From positions 1 through 42,271 of the IMG/VR virus record IMGVR_UViG_3300044703_000059: a stretch of 42,271 nt of DNA; one strand, given 5' to 3'. Origin of the DNA: a virus. The translations under genes and the position numbers were made by a program. Shown here in pieces: positions 8,091 through 15,650 of this stretch. Every line of letters starts with the position of its first letter. Position 1 is the first letter of the stretch. The notes under the pieces are model-generated. The model was not told where the DNA came from, did no database searches, and saw only the letters and a list, made by a program, of their open reading frames with translations.

Positions 8091-8270
8091 ATGGGCTTCC
8101 TCAATCTCTTTCGAACAAAGCGCTACCAGTTCGGCTTTCTATGCAGGAGATGCGGGCACAAGTGGGTATTTGACGGCGATCATGTGTATCCCGAGATGAA
8201 TTGCCGGAAGTGCGGTAACCATTGCCTCCCGTACAAACGGCACGACCGCGAAGGGCCGTGCGCCAAATGA
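8091..8270 (+). CDS. Small zinc-ribbon protein (59 aa)
   Basis: A 59-residue protein starting MGFLNLFRTKRY, with two CxxC knuckles (CRRCGHKW and CRKCG) separated by about 22 residues, as in a zinc ribbon. GGAG at 8081-8084 lies 6 nt before the ATG. It lies between the two DUF3768-like genes and probably shares their transcript. Its stop codon overlaps the next extended -10 element. Confidence 0.7.
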   Translation: MGFLNLFRTKRYQFGFLCRRCGHKWVFDGDHVYPEMNCRKCGNHCLPYKRHDREGPCAK

Positions 8271-8276
8271 TAGAAT
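8268..8276 (+). promoter_or_regulatory. Extended -10 promoter before the DUF3768 gene
   Basis: TGaTAGAAT overlaps the stop of the zinc-ribbon gene. Transcription would start near 8283, giving a 63-nt leader with a good Shine-Dalgarno site before 8346. Confidence 0.5.
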
Positions 8277-8345
8277 AGGAGCAGGCCGCTTCCGCCTTTC
8301 CATGCGCGTTCCATTTTGGAGCCCGCTAGAGAGTCGGAGGCACTG

Positions 8346-8702
8346 ATGAAGACGAAAGAGCTATTGCGGCCCTCAGAGCCAACGGTCGCTCGAATCCGGG
8401 AGTTGAACGACACGTTCCGCCGCACCTTTCAAGGCGGCCGAGTCATGCTCACGTCGAGCGTTGCGGCGCTGGAAGAAAAAGCAAAGGCGTCCGTTCTTCA
8501 GGCGGTGAGGTCATTCGAGGACTTCAACAAGGACAATGACCCGCACAACGAACACGATATGTGCTTCGTGGAAGTAGGCGGCGAGCGCTATTGGGCGAAG
8601 ATCGACTACTACGACCGCGACATCCGCTTCGGCGCCGATGACCCGTCAGATCCGGCTCACACGACGAGGATCATGACGATCGGCCACGCGAGCGAGTACT
8701 GA
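8346..8702 (+). CDS. DUF3768 family protein
   Basis: A 118-residue protein with the whole DUF3768 pattern: RIRELNDTFRRTFQGGRVMLTSSVAAL, DPHNEHDMCFVEV, YWAKIDYYD, DPSDPAHTTRIMTIGHASEY. The family is frequent on alphaproteobacterial plasmids, phages and integrative elements and has no assigned biochemistry. GGAGG at 8336-8340 lies 5 nt before the ATG at 8346, so an upstream TTG start at 8316 is rejected. It is followed 2 nt later by the next gene. Confidence 0.8.
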   Translation: MKTKELLRPSEPTVARIRELNDTFRRTFQGGRVMLTSSVAALEEKAKASVLQAVRSFEDFNKDNDPHNEHDMCFVEVGGERYWAKIDYYDRDIRFGADDPSDPAHTTRIMTIGHASEY

Positions 8703-8704
8703 CC

Positions 8705-8896
8705 ATGCTCGCCCGCCCAAAGCAGATCATCACGCTATCGGTTTGGAGTTTGGAGCGGCGGGGCAAGTACTGGCACATCGTCAAGCCGCAGTTCTTTACG
8801 GAGCCCGCAATCGAGAAGGGGCCGTACAGTACGGTCATGAGCGCATGTCTCATGATCGCTCGCGAGTTGGTCAAAGAGACGACTCGCAAGACCTGA
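8705..8896 (+). CDS. Small hypothetical protein
   Basis: A 63-residue basic protein with the core ERRGKYWHIVKPQFFTEP and a helical tail. Its family was not recognised. It follows the DUF3768 gene by 2 nt and is probably co-transcribed with it. It is the last gene before a rightward terminator. Confidence 0.55.
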   Translation: MLARPKQIITLSVWSLERRGKYWHIVKPQFFTEPAIEKGPYSTVMSACLMIARELVKETTRKT

Positions 8897-9007
8897 CCGC
8901 TGGTGCGATTCCGTCTGCGGAGCAGCGGTTAGGCACACTGGCGAGGTAGCAGACCCGTTCACACGGAAGCTCGTTGAGAGCCACAGCCGCGAAGTGCAGC
9001 GGTCTGA

Positions 9008-9036
9008 AGCCCGGACGCGAATGTCTGGGCTTTTCT
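9008..9036 (+). terminator. Rho-independent terminator of the DUF3768 operon
   Basis: A 9-bp stem, AGCCCGGAC (9008-9016) with GTCTGGGCT (9023-9031, one G-T pair), is followed by TTTCTTATT. It faces the 3' end of the reverse-strand recombinase gene. Confidence 0.8.
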
Positions 9037-9587
9037 TATTCGCAAATGATTCGAGAGATCGTCGAGTCGCTGACTTGGAAGTGGCGAGCTATCGACGCGA
9101 TGTCCTCTCCTCCTTGCTTTCGCTGGCATGCGTCGCGACGTTGAGCATCATCCAGCTTTGGGCGGCGACCGAGACGAACACCCATAGCGACCGCGCGCGC
9201 TCGACCTTCCGACGTTCTCACCCGGATTAGTTCGCGCTCAAACTCAGCTAAGCCGCCCAGCACCGTAAGCATGAGGCGACCGTGCGCCGTGGTGGTGTCG
9301 GCCCACACGTCCCCGAGAGATCGGAAGCCCGTGCTCTTGTCATTGAGTAACGCGAGGATGTTCAGGAGATCGCGTGTCGACCGCGCAAGCCGGTCCAATC
9401 GCGTGACAAGCACAATGTCGCCATCACGCAGCGCACGCAGCAGTTTCTTCAGCTCGACACGGTCGCGCTTCGCCCCGCTCACTTTCTCCTGAAAGATACG
9501 CGCACATCCCGCCGCTTCCAGTTGCGATACCTGGGCGTCGAGCGTTTGCCCGTTCGTGCTGACACGCGCGTAGCCGTAGAGGTTCAT
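9036..9587 (-). CDS. Serine recombinase (resolvase/invertase family)
   Basis: A 183-residue small serine recombinase. Ser10 in YARVSTNGQ is the nucleophile, RLDRLARS and GLAEFERELI complete the catalytic domain, and a C-terminal HTH (IASIARHFQVSDSTISRI) binds the crossover site. Its ATG is 5 bp from a 16-bp inverted repeat whose partner lies 143 bp further right, in front of a rightward operon. That layout suggests an invertase acting on its own upstream region rather than a transposon resolvase. No transposase is nearby. Confidence 0.88.
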   Translation of the reverse strand: MNLYGYARVSTNGQTLDAQVSQLEAAGCARIFQEKVSGAKRDRVELKKLLRALRDGDIVLVTRLDRLARSTRDLLNILALLNDKSTGFRSLGDVWADTTTAHGRLMLTVLGGLAEFERELIRVRTSEGRARAVAMGVRLGRRPKLDDAQRRDACQRKQGGEDIASIARHFQVSDSTISRIICE

Positions 9588-9591
9588 GGCC

Positions 9592-9766
9592 GCAGAATTC
9601 TTGATTTCTGCAAGTGTCTCCGCTGAGGGTTGTGCAGAACGCGGAAAAGCGAGGAATTAAGCCACGGAACCGGTTGTATCTCGCTACCGTCGATCATTCA
9701 GGTAGTTTAGCAAATGTTGAGTCTTTTCAGATACTTATACACTCCGTCATAAATCAAGAATTCTGC
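9592..9766. repeat. 143-bp segment flanked by perfect 16-bp inverted repeats
   Basis: GCAGAATTCTTGATTT (9592-9607) is exactly inverted at 9751-9766. The segment between carries no gene. It lies between the recombinase start (leftward) and the gene at 9799 (rightward), where promoters for both would be expected. It could be an invertible promoter switch, or alternatively recombinase operator sites. Flanking bases outside the 16-mers do not match. Confidence 0.6.
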
Positions 9767-9798
9767 TTTTACTGCCTCGGTTCCTTTTGAGGTTGTAG

Positions 9799-10107
9799 AT
9801 GCCGAACGCACGTACCAGAAAGCCTGTTGACCCTCCGGCCTTTCCGCCTCGCTCCCCACCGATTGAAGAAACCATCAGGGCGGCAGCGGACGACGAGCGG
9901 AGGCGCGGCGTGCGGGGGTTCTCGTTCACTTCCATCTACTCCTTCACCGCGGCGACAGTTGAGATGGCGCGAGGGCAGGAGCGGCAAGACATTCTCGACG
10001 CTCTACCGAAGCGCCCCAAAGGGAAAAGCGATGAGTGGAATGAAGGGCACAACGCCGCGATCACTGAAGTCATCCGTGTCCTCGCTCAGCGGGCCTTCAT
10101 CGGCTAG
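9799..10107 (+). CDS. Hypothetical protein after the inverted-repeat segment
   Basis: A 102-residue protein with a Pro-rich start (PVDPPAFPPRSPP) and a helical remainder ending NAAITEVIRVLAQRAF. No family was recognised. No strong ribosome binding site is seen. It is the first rightward gene beyond the inverted repeats, so its expression would depend on any orientation-dependent promoter there. Confidence 0.6.
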   Translation: MPNARTRKPVDPPAFPPRSPPIEETIRAAADDERRRGVRGFSFTSIYSFTAATVEMARGQERQDILDALPKRPKGKSDEWNEGHNAAITEVIRVLAQRAFIG

Positions 10108-10136
10108 CTATTCCTTGATACGTTCGGAGGAGCCCT

Positions 10137-10394
10137 ATGCGTAAGATCCTGATCGGCGTGGGCTGTGCCTGCGGCTTTTTTCTGTTCACCGCCCCCGCCT
10201 TCTCTTTGAACGAAGCGGAGTGCATCCGCTTATGCAAGCTGACGGCAGCGAAATCTCTCATCTGGACCTGTATCAACGAGACGCACAAATGTGCGTTGAA
10301 GCGGGGTAACCCCGCTGAAGGTGCGGCTGTCGTCGATGCGAAGGCCAACGCCTACAACGCGCGGAAGGCGACTCGCTCGCGCAGCGGCCAGTGA
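10137..10394 (+). CDS. Small secreted Cys-containing protein
   Basis: An 85-residue protein with a signal peptide (MRKILIGVGCACGFFLFTAPAFS, cleavage likely after AFS) and a mature part containing four cysteines (ECIRLC, WTCINETHKC) that could form two disulphides in the periplasm. GGAGGAG at 10126-10132 precedes the ATG. No family was recognised. Envelope-altering lysogenic conversion is a possible role but unproven. Confidence 0.65.
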   Translation: MRKILIGVGCACGFFLFTAPAFSLNEAECIRLCKLTAAKSLIWTCINETHKCALKRGNPAEGAAVVDAKANAYNARKATRSRSGQ

Positions 10395-10445
10395 GTGGTC
10401 TTAGACAGTAATCCACAAGCCGCGCGCGTGATCTCGTCCATCGCC

Positions 10446-10454
10446 TGCTATAAT
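10446..10454 (+). promoter_or_regulatory. Perfect extended -10 promoter (TGcTATAAT)
   Basis: TATAAT at 10449-10454 has the TG extension. Transcription would start near 10461, giving an 87-nt structured leader before the VRR-NUC gene. The bases after the hexamer (TCACTCA) are the same as after the promoter at 28220. Confidence 0.7.
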
Positions 10455-10460
10455 TCACTC

Positions 10461-10550
10461 AGTTCCCAGCTACACCGTCCGATCTGGGAAGATCGGGGGT
10501 AAATCTGCCCGCCCGTAGGCAACCTGATCCCGGTTGTCTCGGACGGTGTG
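10461..10550 (+). promoter_or_regulatory. Structured leader sequestering the VRR-NUC start codon
   Basis: ACACCGTCCGA (10472-10482) is perfectly complementary to TCGGACGGTGT (10539-10549), which includes the GTG start codon. An internal 7-bp hairpin GGCAACC/GGTTGTC is nested inside. A competing hairpin TTCCCAG (10463-10469) with CTGGGAA (10484-10490) would place the first strand in its loop. Two exclusive folds that cover or free the start suggest cis-regulation. No known riboswitch class was recognised. Confidence 0.5.
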
Positions 10551-10877
10551 GCCCGGACACCTGAAGGCTCAATCCAAAACGCGATCTGCGACTACCTCAC
10601 GCTTCGCCGCGTGTTCTTCGTGCGCCTCAACAATCTGCCCGCGCCCTACCGCGACAGGGCGGGCGTGCTTCAGTTTCGCAAACTTGGGAAATTCGCGCGT
10701 CTTGGTCTCGCTGACATCCTCGCGGTCAAGGACGGCAAAGCGATCTTCTTGGAGGTGAAGAGCGAGACAGGCAGGCCATCGAAGGATCAGCTCGACTTCG
10801 GCCGTGATGCGATGGCAGCGGGAGCGGAGTATCGGGTAGTGAGATCGATTGATGATGTGCAGGCGGCTGGCTTGTAG
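10548..10877 (+). CDS. VRR-NUC domain nuclease
   Basis: A 109-residue single-domain nuclease of the VRR-NUC class. Catalytic PD-(D/E)xK-type residues lie in GLADILAV and IFLEVKSETGRPSKDQLDF. Such small proteins are usual in phage replication or recombination modules and probably act on branched DNA or serve as Holliday-junction or flap nucleases. The start GTG at 10548 lies in a stem of the structured leader. Confidence 0.85.
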   Translation: MARTPEGSIQNAICDYLTLRRVFFVRLNNLPAPYRDRAGVLQFRKLGKFARLGLADILAVKDGKAIFLEVKSETGRPSKDQLDFGRDAMAAGAEYRVVRSIDDVQAAGL

Positions 10878-10879
10878 CC

Positions 10880-11014
10880 TCACCATAGTGCCACCGCAGC
10901 CGCAAAAAAGGTCAACAACGCAAGCGTCGCTATCGCAGGAATGCCGAACGCACCGGCTTTGAACTTGCCGCATTGGACGAACAGGGCGTGTGGTGGCGTC
11001 TTATCTGAAGACAT
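10880..11014 (-). CDS. Possible small membrane protein (44 aa)
   Basis: A reverse-strand reading of 44 residues starting MSSDKTPPHALFVQ with a C-terminal transmembrane helix (IPAIATLALLTFFAAAVALW). It looks like other small alphaproteobacterial membrane proteins, but no clear ribosome binding site is seen, so support is weak. The rest of 10878-11257 shows only an isolated TACAAT at 11051 and no convincing gene. Confidence 0.35.
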   Translation of the reverse strand: MSSDKTPPHALFVQCGKFKAGAFGIPAIATLALLTFFAAAVALW

Positions 11015-11257
11015 CGGACGGCCCGTTGCTGAAGCTGGTGTGATTGAAAGTACAATGGCCACTGCGCGTGTTCGTGCAATAGACGGCACATGTGTCACCG
11101 GTTCAGCGCGGTCGTCGGGCCGAGAACTTTATTCTCATTGCATCGCCGTAGAAGATTTTTCTCCAGCCGAGGCAAAAGAATAGTTTTCCGCGAGACGCCC
11201 AAAATTCGGTGCTCTTTAGAATGACGGCTTTGACAATCACATCTCTGTGAACGGCCA

Positions 11258-11272
11258 TGCTACAATTAATTC
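11258..11272 (+). promoter_or_regulatory. Extended -10 leaderless promoter of the terminase operon
   Basis: TGcTACAAT (11258-11266) is followed by 6 nt and then the ATG at 11273. It is the only clear promoter just before the terminase genes and probably starts the head-gene transcript. A TTGACA at 11230 is too far away (25 bp) to be its -35. Confidence 0.65.
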
Positions 11273-11473
11273 ATGCTCGAACTAGCGCCTGAACAAAAGA
11301 CCGCAGACATCAAAGAACGATGCGACGCGGCAGAGAATGAGATCAAGCCGATCCTTGCGAAGTATCAGGTTCAGTTTGCGGCACGTCTCATCCCAACAGA
11401 ATCAGCACTCTTAGCCGTGCCTTGTCTCAAGGACACGAAGTACGAGCCCATACCATCGCCGATACAGGTGTAA
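11273..11473 (+). CDS. Hypothetical protein, first gene of the packaging operon
   Basis: A 66-residue protein, MLELAPEQKTADIKERC..., with an acidic helical N-terminus and a Pro-rich end. No family was recognised. It starts at a leaderless promoter and lies 24 bp before the small terminase candidate. Confidence 0.6.
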   Translation: MLELAPEQKTADIKERCDAAENEIKPILAKYQVQFAARLIPTESALLAVPCLKDTKYEPIPSPIQV

Positions 11474-11497
11474 TGAAATCAATCAATCTTTTTCAAT

Positions 11498-11812
11498 ATG
11501 AGAGGCGGAGCACGACCAGGAGCAGGTAGGAAGCCGGGGGGCAGGGAGAAGCCCCACATCTCCGCCTATTGGTCCGATAAGCAGATCAAAGACTTCTTCC
11601 AGTCGATGTACGAGCGGCAGCAGAACGACGCTCGCATAGCGGTTTGGTGCGGCGACCAGCTATCGGGCAAGGCGGCACAGGCCATTTCATTGAGCGATCC
11701 CGACGGCTCGCCACTCTTTAGCAGCCTAAAAGAACTTTCTGACGGAGAACTTGAACGTCTCGCCGCAGGAGGCGAAGGCGGAGCTAGCCAAGCGAGAACT
11801 CGCACGGCGTAA
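11498..11812 (+). CDS. terS: Terminase small subunit (probable)
   Basis: A 104-residue protein opening with RGGARPGAGRKPGG, a basic AT-hook-like start usual in phage small terminase and packaging proteins. A helical middle (SDKQIKDFFQSMYERQQ) follows. It overlaps the large subunit gene by about 60 bp in another frame, the usual terS-terL coupling. It would recognise the packaging site. The assignment rests on the motif and on position. Confidence 0.65.
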   Translation: MRGGARPGAGRKPGGREKPHISAYWSDKQIKDFFQSMYERQQNDARIAVWCGDQLSGKAAQAISLSDPDGSPLFSSLKELSDGELERLAAGGEGGASQARTRTA

Positions 11813-13223
11813 CTTCGACGACTTCTGCCGCTACATATACGACGGGTATCAGGAGAACTGGCACACCCAGCTCATTTGTGACGCGCTTGAGAAGGTCCTA
11901 GCGGGCGAGATCCGCTTCTTGATGATCGAGGCGCCGCCGCGCCATTCCAAATCGATCCACGTATCACAGCTCTTCCCGGCCTTTGCATTCGGCAAGGACA
12001 AAGACACTTCAGTCATCGCCGCTTCCTACTCCGCCGACCTTGCGACAGATCACGGACGAGAGACGCGCAACATCGTCGCTTCGCCGCCCTATCAGCATGT
12101 CTTCCCCGCAACGATCCTAGCTTCAGACAGTACGGCAAAGGGCAAGTGGAATACGAACGGGAAGGGGACTTACAACGCGGCAGGTGTTGGCGGTTCGATC
12201 ACCGGCAAGGGCGCTCGCTTCTTCGTCATCGACGACCCGTTCAAGGACCGCGAGGAAGCGGACAGCGCAACAGTTCGAGAAGCACGCTGGAAATGGCTAA
12301 GGGCCGTTGCCCGCACCCGTCTCACGCCAGACGGCGCGATCGTGCTCATGCACACCCGCTGGCACGACGACGACCTTATCGGCCGGCTCACCGAAGGCGA
12401 AGAGAAAGAGGATTGGGTTGATTATTACGACTACTTGAAAGGGGCACGCGCCAAATGGGTTCGGCTCACCCTCAAAGCCGTTTCGGAGGTTGACGAGCCG
12501 TACAGACCGGCAGGCGACGCGCTATGGCCCTCCCGTTACCCACTCGCGGAGCTTCAGGACATCAAGTCATCCATCGGACCGTTCGAGTGGTCCGCGCTGT
12601 ATCAGCAACGCCCGTTGGACGACGCGGCCCGCGAGTTCAAGAAGGAGTTTTTCCAATACGTCGAAGAGAAAGACATCCCAAAGACGACCGCACGCTTCCT
12701 CACCATCGACACCGCCATCTCAGCGAAGGCGAGTTCGGACTTCACCGGGCTTTGCGACAATCGTGTGGACGAGCGCAATCGCTGGTACATCAAAGCGTGG
12801 CGCATGCGCCTCTCCCCGAAGGACTTGATCGATTTCCTATTCACCGCGCACGCCGCCAACAACTACCAACAGATCGGCATTGAAAAGACCATCTACCTTC
12901 AGGCTCTCAAGCCCTTCCTTGATGACGAGATGCGGAAGCGCAACAAATTCCTGCCCGTCGTAGAACTGGATCACCAGCAGATCGCCAAAGAGATACGCAT
13001 CCGCGGCGGCTTACTTCCGCGCTACCAGACCAAATCCGTCTTTCATGTCCAGGGCGAGTGCCGCGACCTTGAAGAAGAACTGATCGCATTCCCGAAGGGC
13101 GTGCATGACGACGTGGCGGATGCCACCGCATATCAATCTCAGATCGCCGAGGCACCGTATGCAGGCATCAACGACATCACTTATGCACAGAACGAGTTGC
13201 ATTACGGAAATGACGCGATGTAG
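11751..13223 (+). CDS. terL: Terminase large subunit
   Basis: A 490-residue packaging motor. The Walker A equivalent is APPRHSKS (61-68), Walker B is ARFFVIDDP (about 156-163), and a coupling-motif segment HTRWHDDD follows near 201-208. The RNase H-like nuclease half has FLTIDTAIS (D320), the carboxylates in SSDFTG, and VHDDVADA near the end. The start is TTG at 11751, inside the small-subunit gene, with GGAG 3 nt upstream, which is rather close. The length is normal for the family. Confidence 0.93.
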   Translation: MNVSPQEAKAELAKRELARRNFDDFCRYIYDGYQENWHTQLICDALEKVLAGEIRFLMIEAPPRHSKSIHVSQLFPAFAFGKDKDTSVIAASYSADLATDHGRETRNIVASPPYQHVFPATILASDSTAKGKWNTNGKGTYNAAGVGGSITGKGARFFVIDDPFKDREEADSATVREARWKWLRAVARTRLTPDGAIVLMHTRWHDDDLIGRLTEGEEKEDWVDYYDYLKGARAKWVRLTLKAVSEVDEPYRPAGDALWPSRYPLAELQDIKSSIGPFEWSALYQQRPLDDAAREFKKEFFQYVEEKDIPKTTARFLTIDTAISAKASSDFTGLCDNRVDERNRWYIKAWRMRLSPKDLIDFLFTAHAANNYQQIGIEKTIYLQALKPFLDDEMRKRNKFLPVVELDHQQIAKEIRIRGGLLPRYQTKSVFHVQGECRDLEEELIAFPKGVHDDVADATAYQSQIAEAPYAGINDITYAQNELHYGNDAM

Positions 13224-13227
13224 GGCG

Positions 13228-13236
13228 TGATACAAT
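13228..13236 (+). promoter_or_regulatory. Extended -10 promoter before the portal operon
   Basis: TGaTACAAT ends 10 nt before the ATG at 13247, giving a leader of only about 3-4 nt. No Shine-Dalgarno site is present. Confidence 0.55.
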
Positions 13237-13246
13237 CAACATATCT

Positions 13247-13543
13247 ATGCCAAAAAAGACCGCAGCTAAGAAGACGCCCGTCACACGTTCAGGAGCAACA
13301 CTCACCCTCTCTCTCGCTGGTGAGACTTACGAGCAGAAGGTTTCCGCAGTTACCATTGAAGGCGTGGGAGACGCCATCTCCGCTATCTACTCCGGCCCCG
13401 TGAAGACAAAGGCCATTTTCACACTCAATGCCGGCGGCAAGTCTGCTGCACAGCCAGTCAATGGCCAACAGTGCCGCTTGATCCTCGCTCAGCCCAAACG
13501 AGCAGCGCTCTTCGCCAAGAAGCTAATCAGCGTCTTGCGATAG
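13247..13543 (+). CDS. Small hypothetical protein between terL and portal
   Basis: A 98-residue protein with a Lys/Thr-rich basic start (MPKKTAAKKTPVTR) and a beta-rich remainder ending in a basic helix (RAALFAKKLISVL). No family was recognised. Its position between terminase and portal suggests a head or packaging role. It ends 3 nt before the portal gene. Confidence 0.65.
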   Translation: MPKKTAAKKTPVTRSGATLTLSLAGETYEQKVSAVTIEGVGDAISAIYSGPVKTKAIFTLNAGGKSAAQPVNGQQCRLILAQPKRAALFAKKLISVLR

Positions 13544-13546
13544 CGC

Positions 13547-15322
13547 ATGACCGTCTTCGACTACATCAAGCAGGAGGAGACCGCCTATCAAACTCAGGAG
13601 GTCCAGATCACCGACCAGTGGAAGTGGAACATGTTCAAGCACATTGAACGGTCCACCAACATGCTCAACAGCATCTTTTGGAAGGGGTCGAACGACGACT
13701 TCGAGCGGCCATACATGCAGATCGTACTTGAGCCAATGAACCTTCAGAAGGCGTTGCTCGATTACGACGTGAAGGACGTTGAGATTTATGCCAAGGGCAA
13801 ACACTACGGAAAGTCCTATGCGATCCGCAAGCGTCATGAGGACTGGGCGGCGGAAGTCGGCCTTGAAGACTTTTTCGACGACATCGTAGACAGCTTCACC
13901 GATTACGGTGGTGCCCTCGTTAAGAAGACCAAGCGCGACGGCAAGATGACGGTCGAGGTCGTACCGCTGCAACGACTCGCCTTTTGCGATCAGACGGACA
14001 TCATGGGTGGCCCCAAGTGCGAGAAACACCAATTCTCGCCCGATCAACTGCGCGAATTCGATGGCACATGGGAGAACATCGACGAGGCGATAGCCCTTTC
14101 GTCACAGTTCAAGACAGACGAGCACGGCACACCGAACAGCAAGACGCCTGGGCGGTACATCGAAGTGTACGAATTGCACGGCATGCTCCCCGAGTCATTC
14201 CTTGATGAGAACGGTGATCCGCAGAAGTTCAGCCGCCAGATGCATATCGTCACCTACTACAAAGACGAGAACGGCCAAGACAAGGGCCTCACCCTCTTTG
14301 CAGGACCGGAAGCGGAGGAGTGCTACGACTTCGTTGCTCGCGATGATGTCTACGGCCGCGCACTCGGCCGCGGTGGTATTGAAGAGATATACCACCCTCA
14401 AATCTGGGCCAACTGGGGTGAGGCGCAGGTCAAATCGATCCTTGAGATGGCTGGCAAGATGCTTTTCCAGACCGCCGATCAGAACCTCTCGGCCACCAAC
14501 GTTATCAAACAGATGAAGTCTGGGCAGGTCATCAAACACGCAACCGACAAACCCCTTTCACAGCTCAGCAACAACCCAGAGAACATGGTCGCCTTCGAGA
14601 ACGCGATTACGAAATGGGATGAACGCGCAAAGCGTATCTCCGCCGCCTACGACACTGTTTCCGGTGCAAATCCGCAGCCCGGCATGCCATTCCAGCTTGG
14701 CGCACTTCTCTCGCAGCAGGGCCAAGGTACGCACAAGAAGCGCCGCAAGATCCTCGGAAAGTTCACTCGTCGCCTCTACCGCAACTGGTTTATCCCGCAA
14801 CTCCTCAAAGAGATGCAGGAGCCGAAGATCATCCGCGCAACCCTATCCTCGGAGGAGTTGCAGCGCATCCTTGAAGAGGAGGCCCACACCAAGGCAACCG
14901 ACGAAGCGAAGGACTACATGCTCGGAGACATGGCAAAGCCCGGCTCCCCGGTCCTCTCGCCTCTACAATTCGACGGCCTGAAGCAGAAGCACCGCCGCAA
15001 GGTCCATGAGAATGCCGTCCAGATCGAATACACCGATGCATTCGCGAAGGAGATGAAAGACGTTGAGGCAGATGCCGATGTGACGATCACCGGGGAGAAC
15101 AAGAACCTACCGGCCCTCGTCGCTCAGCGTTCCTCAGTCTTCATGGCAGTGGCGCAGAACCCGGCGATCCTTCAAGACAAGGCGTTGCGCAGCCTCTTCA
15201 ACGAAATGCTCGAGTACGCGGGTCTGTCACCGATCGACATAGATATGCCGGATCAGCCAGCCCAGGGCACGCCGACACTTCCTTCCTCGACCAAGCCACC
15301 ACTCACGGCACTTGCCGCATAG
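13547..15322 (+). CDS. Portal protein
   Basis: A 591-residue protein in the portal position. It has the long helical, acidic and aromatic-rich build of podovirus-type portals: DYIKQEETAYQTQEVQ at the start, KSYAIRKRHEDWA, DDIVDSFTDYGGALVKK, and a C-terminal stem and wing region with GAxLSQQGQGTHKKRRK. It would form the dodecameric ring through which DNA enters and leaves the head. It has no Shine-Dalgarno site, and translation probably depends on the upstream gene. Confidence 0.85.
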   Translation: MTVFDYIKQEETAYQTQEVQITDQWKWNMFKHIERSTNMLNSIFWKGSNDDFERPYMQIVLEPMNLQKALLDYDVKDVEIYAKGKHYGKSYAIRKRHEDWAAEVGLEDFFDDIVDSFTDYGGALVKKTKRDGKMTVEVVPLQRLAFCDQTDIMGGPKCEKHQFSPDQLREFDGTWENIDEAIALSSQFKTDEHGTPNSKTPGRYIEVYELHGMLPESFLDENGDPQKFSRQMHIVTYYKDENGQDKGLTLFAGPEAEECYDFVARDDVYGRALGRGGIEEIYHPQIWANWGEAQVKSILEMAGKMLFQTADQNLSATNVIKQMKSGQVIKHATDKPLSQLSNNPENMVAFENAITKWDERAKRISAAYDTVSGANPQPGMPFQLGALLSQQGQGTHKKRRKILGKFTRRLYRNWFIPQLLKEMQEPKIIRATLSSEELQRILEEEAHTKATDEAKDYMLGDMAKPGSPVLSPLQFDGLKQKHRRKVHENAVQIEYTDAFAKEMKDVEADADVTITGENKNLPALVAQRSSVFMAVAQNPAILQDKALRSLFNEMLEYAGLSPIDIDMPDQPAQGTPTLPSSTKPPLTALAA

Positions 15323-15323
15323 T

Positions 15324-15581
15324 ATGCTGAGCGACGTTGAGCAGGTGAGTGTAGATCGCTTCATCCAAGACGTTGGCCAATTCAACGCGGTGAAGAAGGC
15401 GATCACGCTCTTTCTCGCAGACTGCGAGCGCTTAGGCGTAGCCCTTGAAATTCCGAACGAGACGGTTGGCGAAAATGCCAAAGCAGCACTCATTTCGGAG
15501 AAGCGCATCGAGGACGCATTTGCATTCCTCGCATCTCAAAGAGATACTTATACACAGGACGATGAACCTGGACACGTATAG
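15324..15581 (+). CDS. Small hypothetical head-operon protein
   Basis: An 85-residue acidic helical protein, MLSDVEQVSVDRFIQDVGQF..., with the start ATG at 15324 one base after the portal stop. No family was recognised. Translational coupling to the portal suggests a structural or assembly role. Confidence 0.6.
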   Translation: MLSDVEQVSVDRFIQDVGQFNAVKKAITLFLADCERLGVALEIPNETVGENAKAALISEKRIEDAFAFLASQRDTYTQDDEPGHV

Positions 15582-15650
15582 GTGTGAGATACTTTTAATA
15601 ACCGAGTTGCCCACTCTGACAACAGGGCAAATAATCTAGTTTCGTCATCT

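Noticed and set aside
8897-9007. Possible tRNA or tRNA-like RNA before the DUF3768 operon terminator
   Set aside because: No acceptor stem or T arm could be formed. Only short hairpins are visible.
9036-9587. Serine recombinase as part of a Tn3-type transposon
   Set aside because: No transposase or long terminal inverted repeats are nearby. The only inverted repeats flank a 143-bp segment next to the gene.
11230-11266. TTGACA at 11230 as -35 for the promoter at 11261
   Set aside because: The spacer would be 25 bp, far from the usual 16-18 bp. The extended -10 does not require it.
9730-15554. Repeated AGATACTTATACAC at 9730 and 15541
   Set aside because: A 14-mer shared once in a 42-kb window is expected by chance, and the second copy lies inside a coding region.
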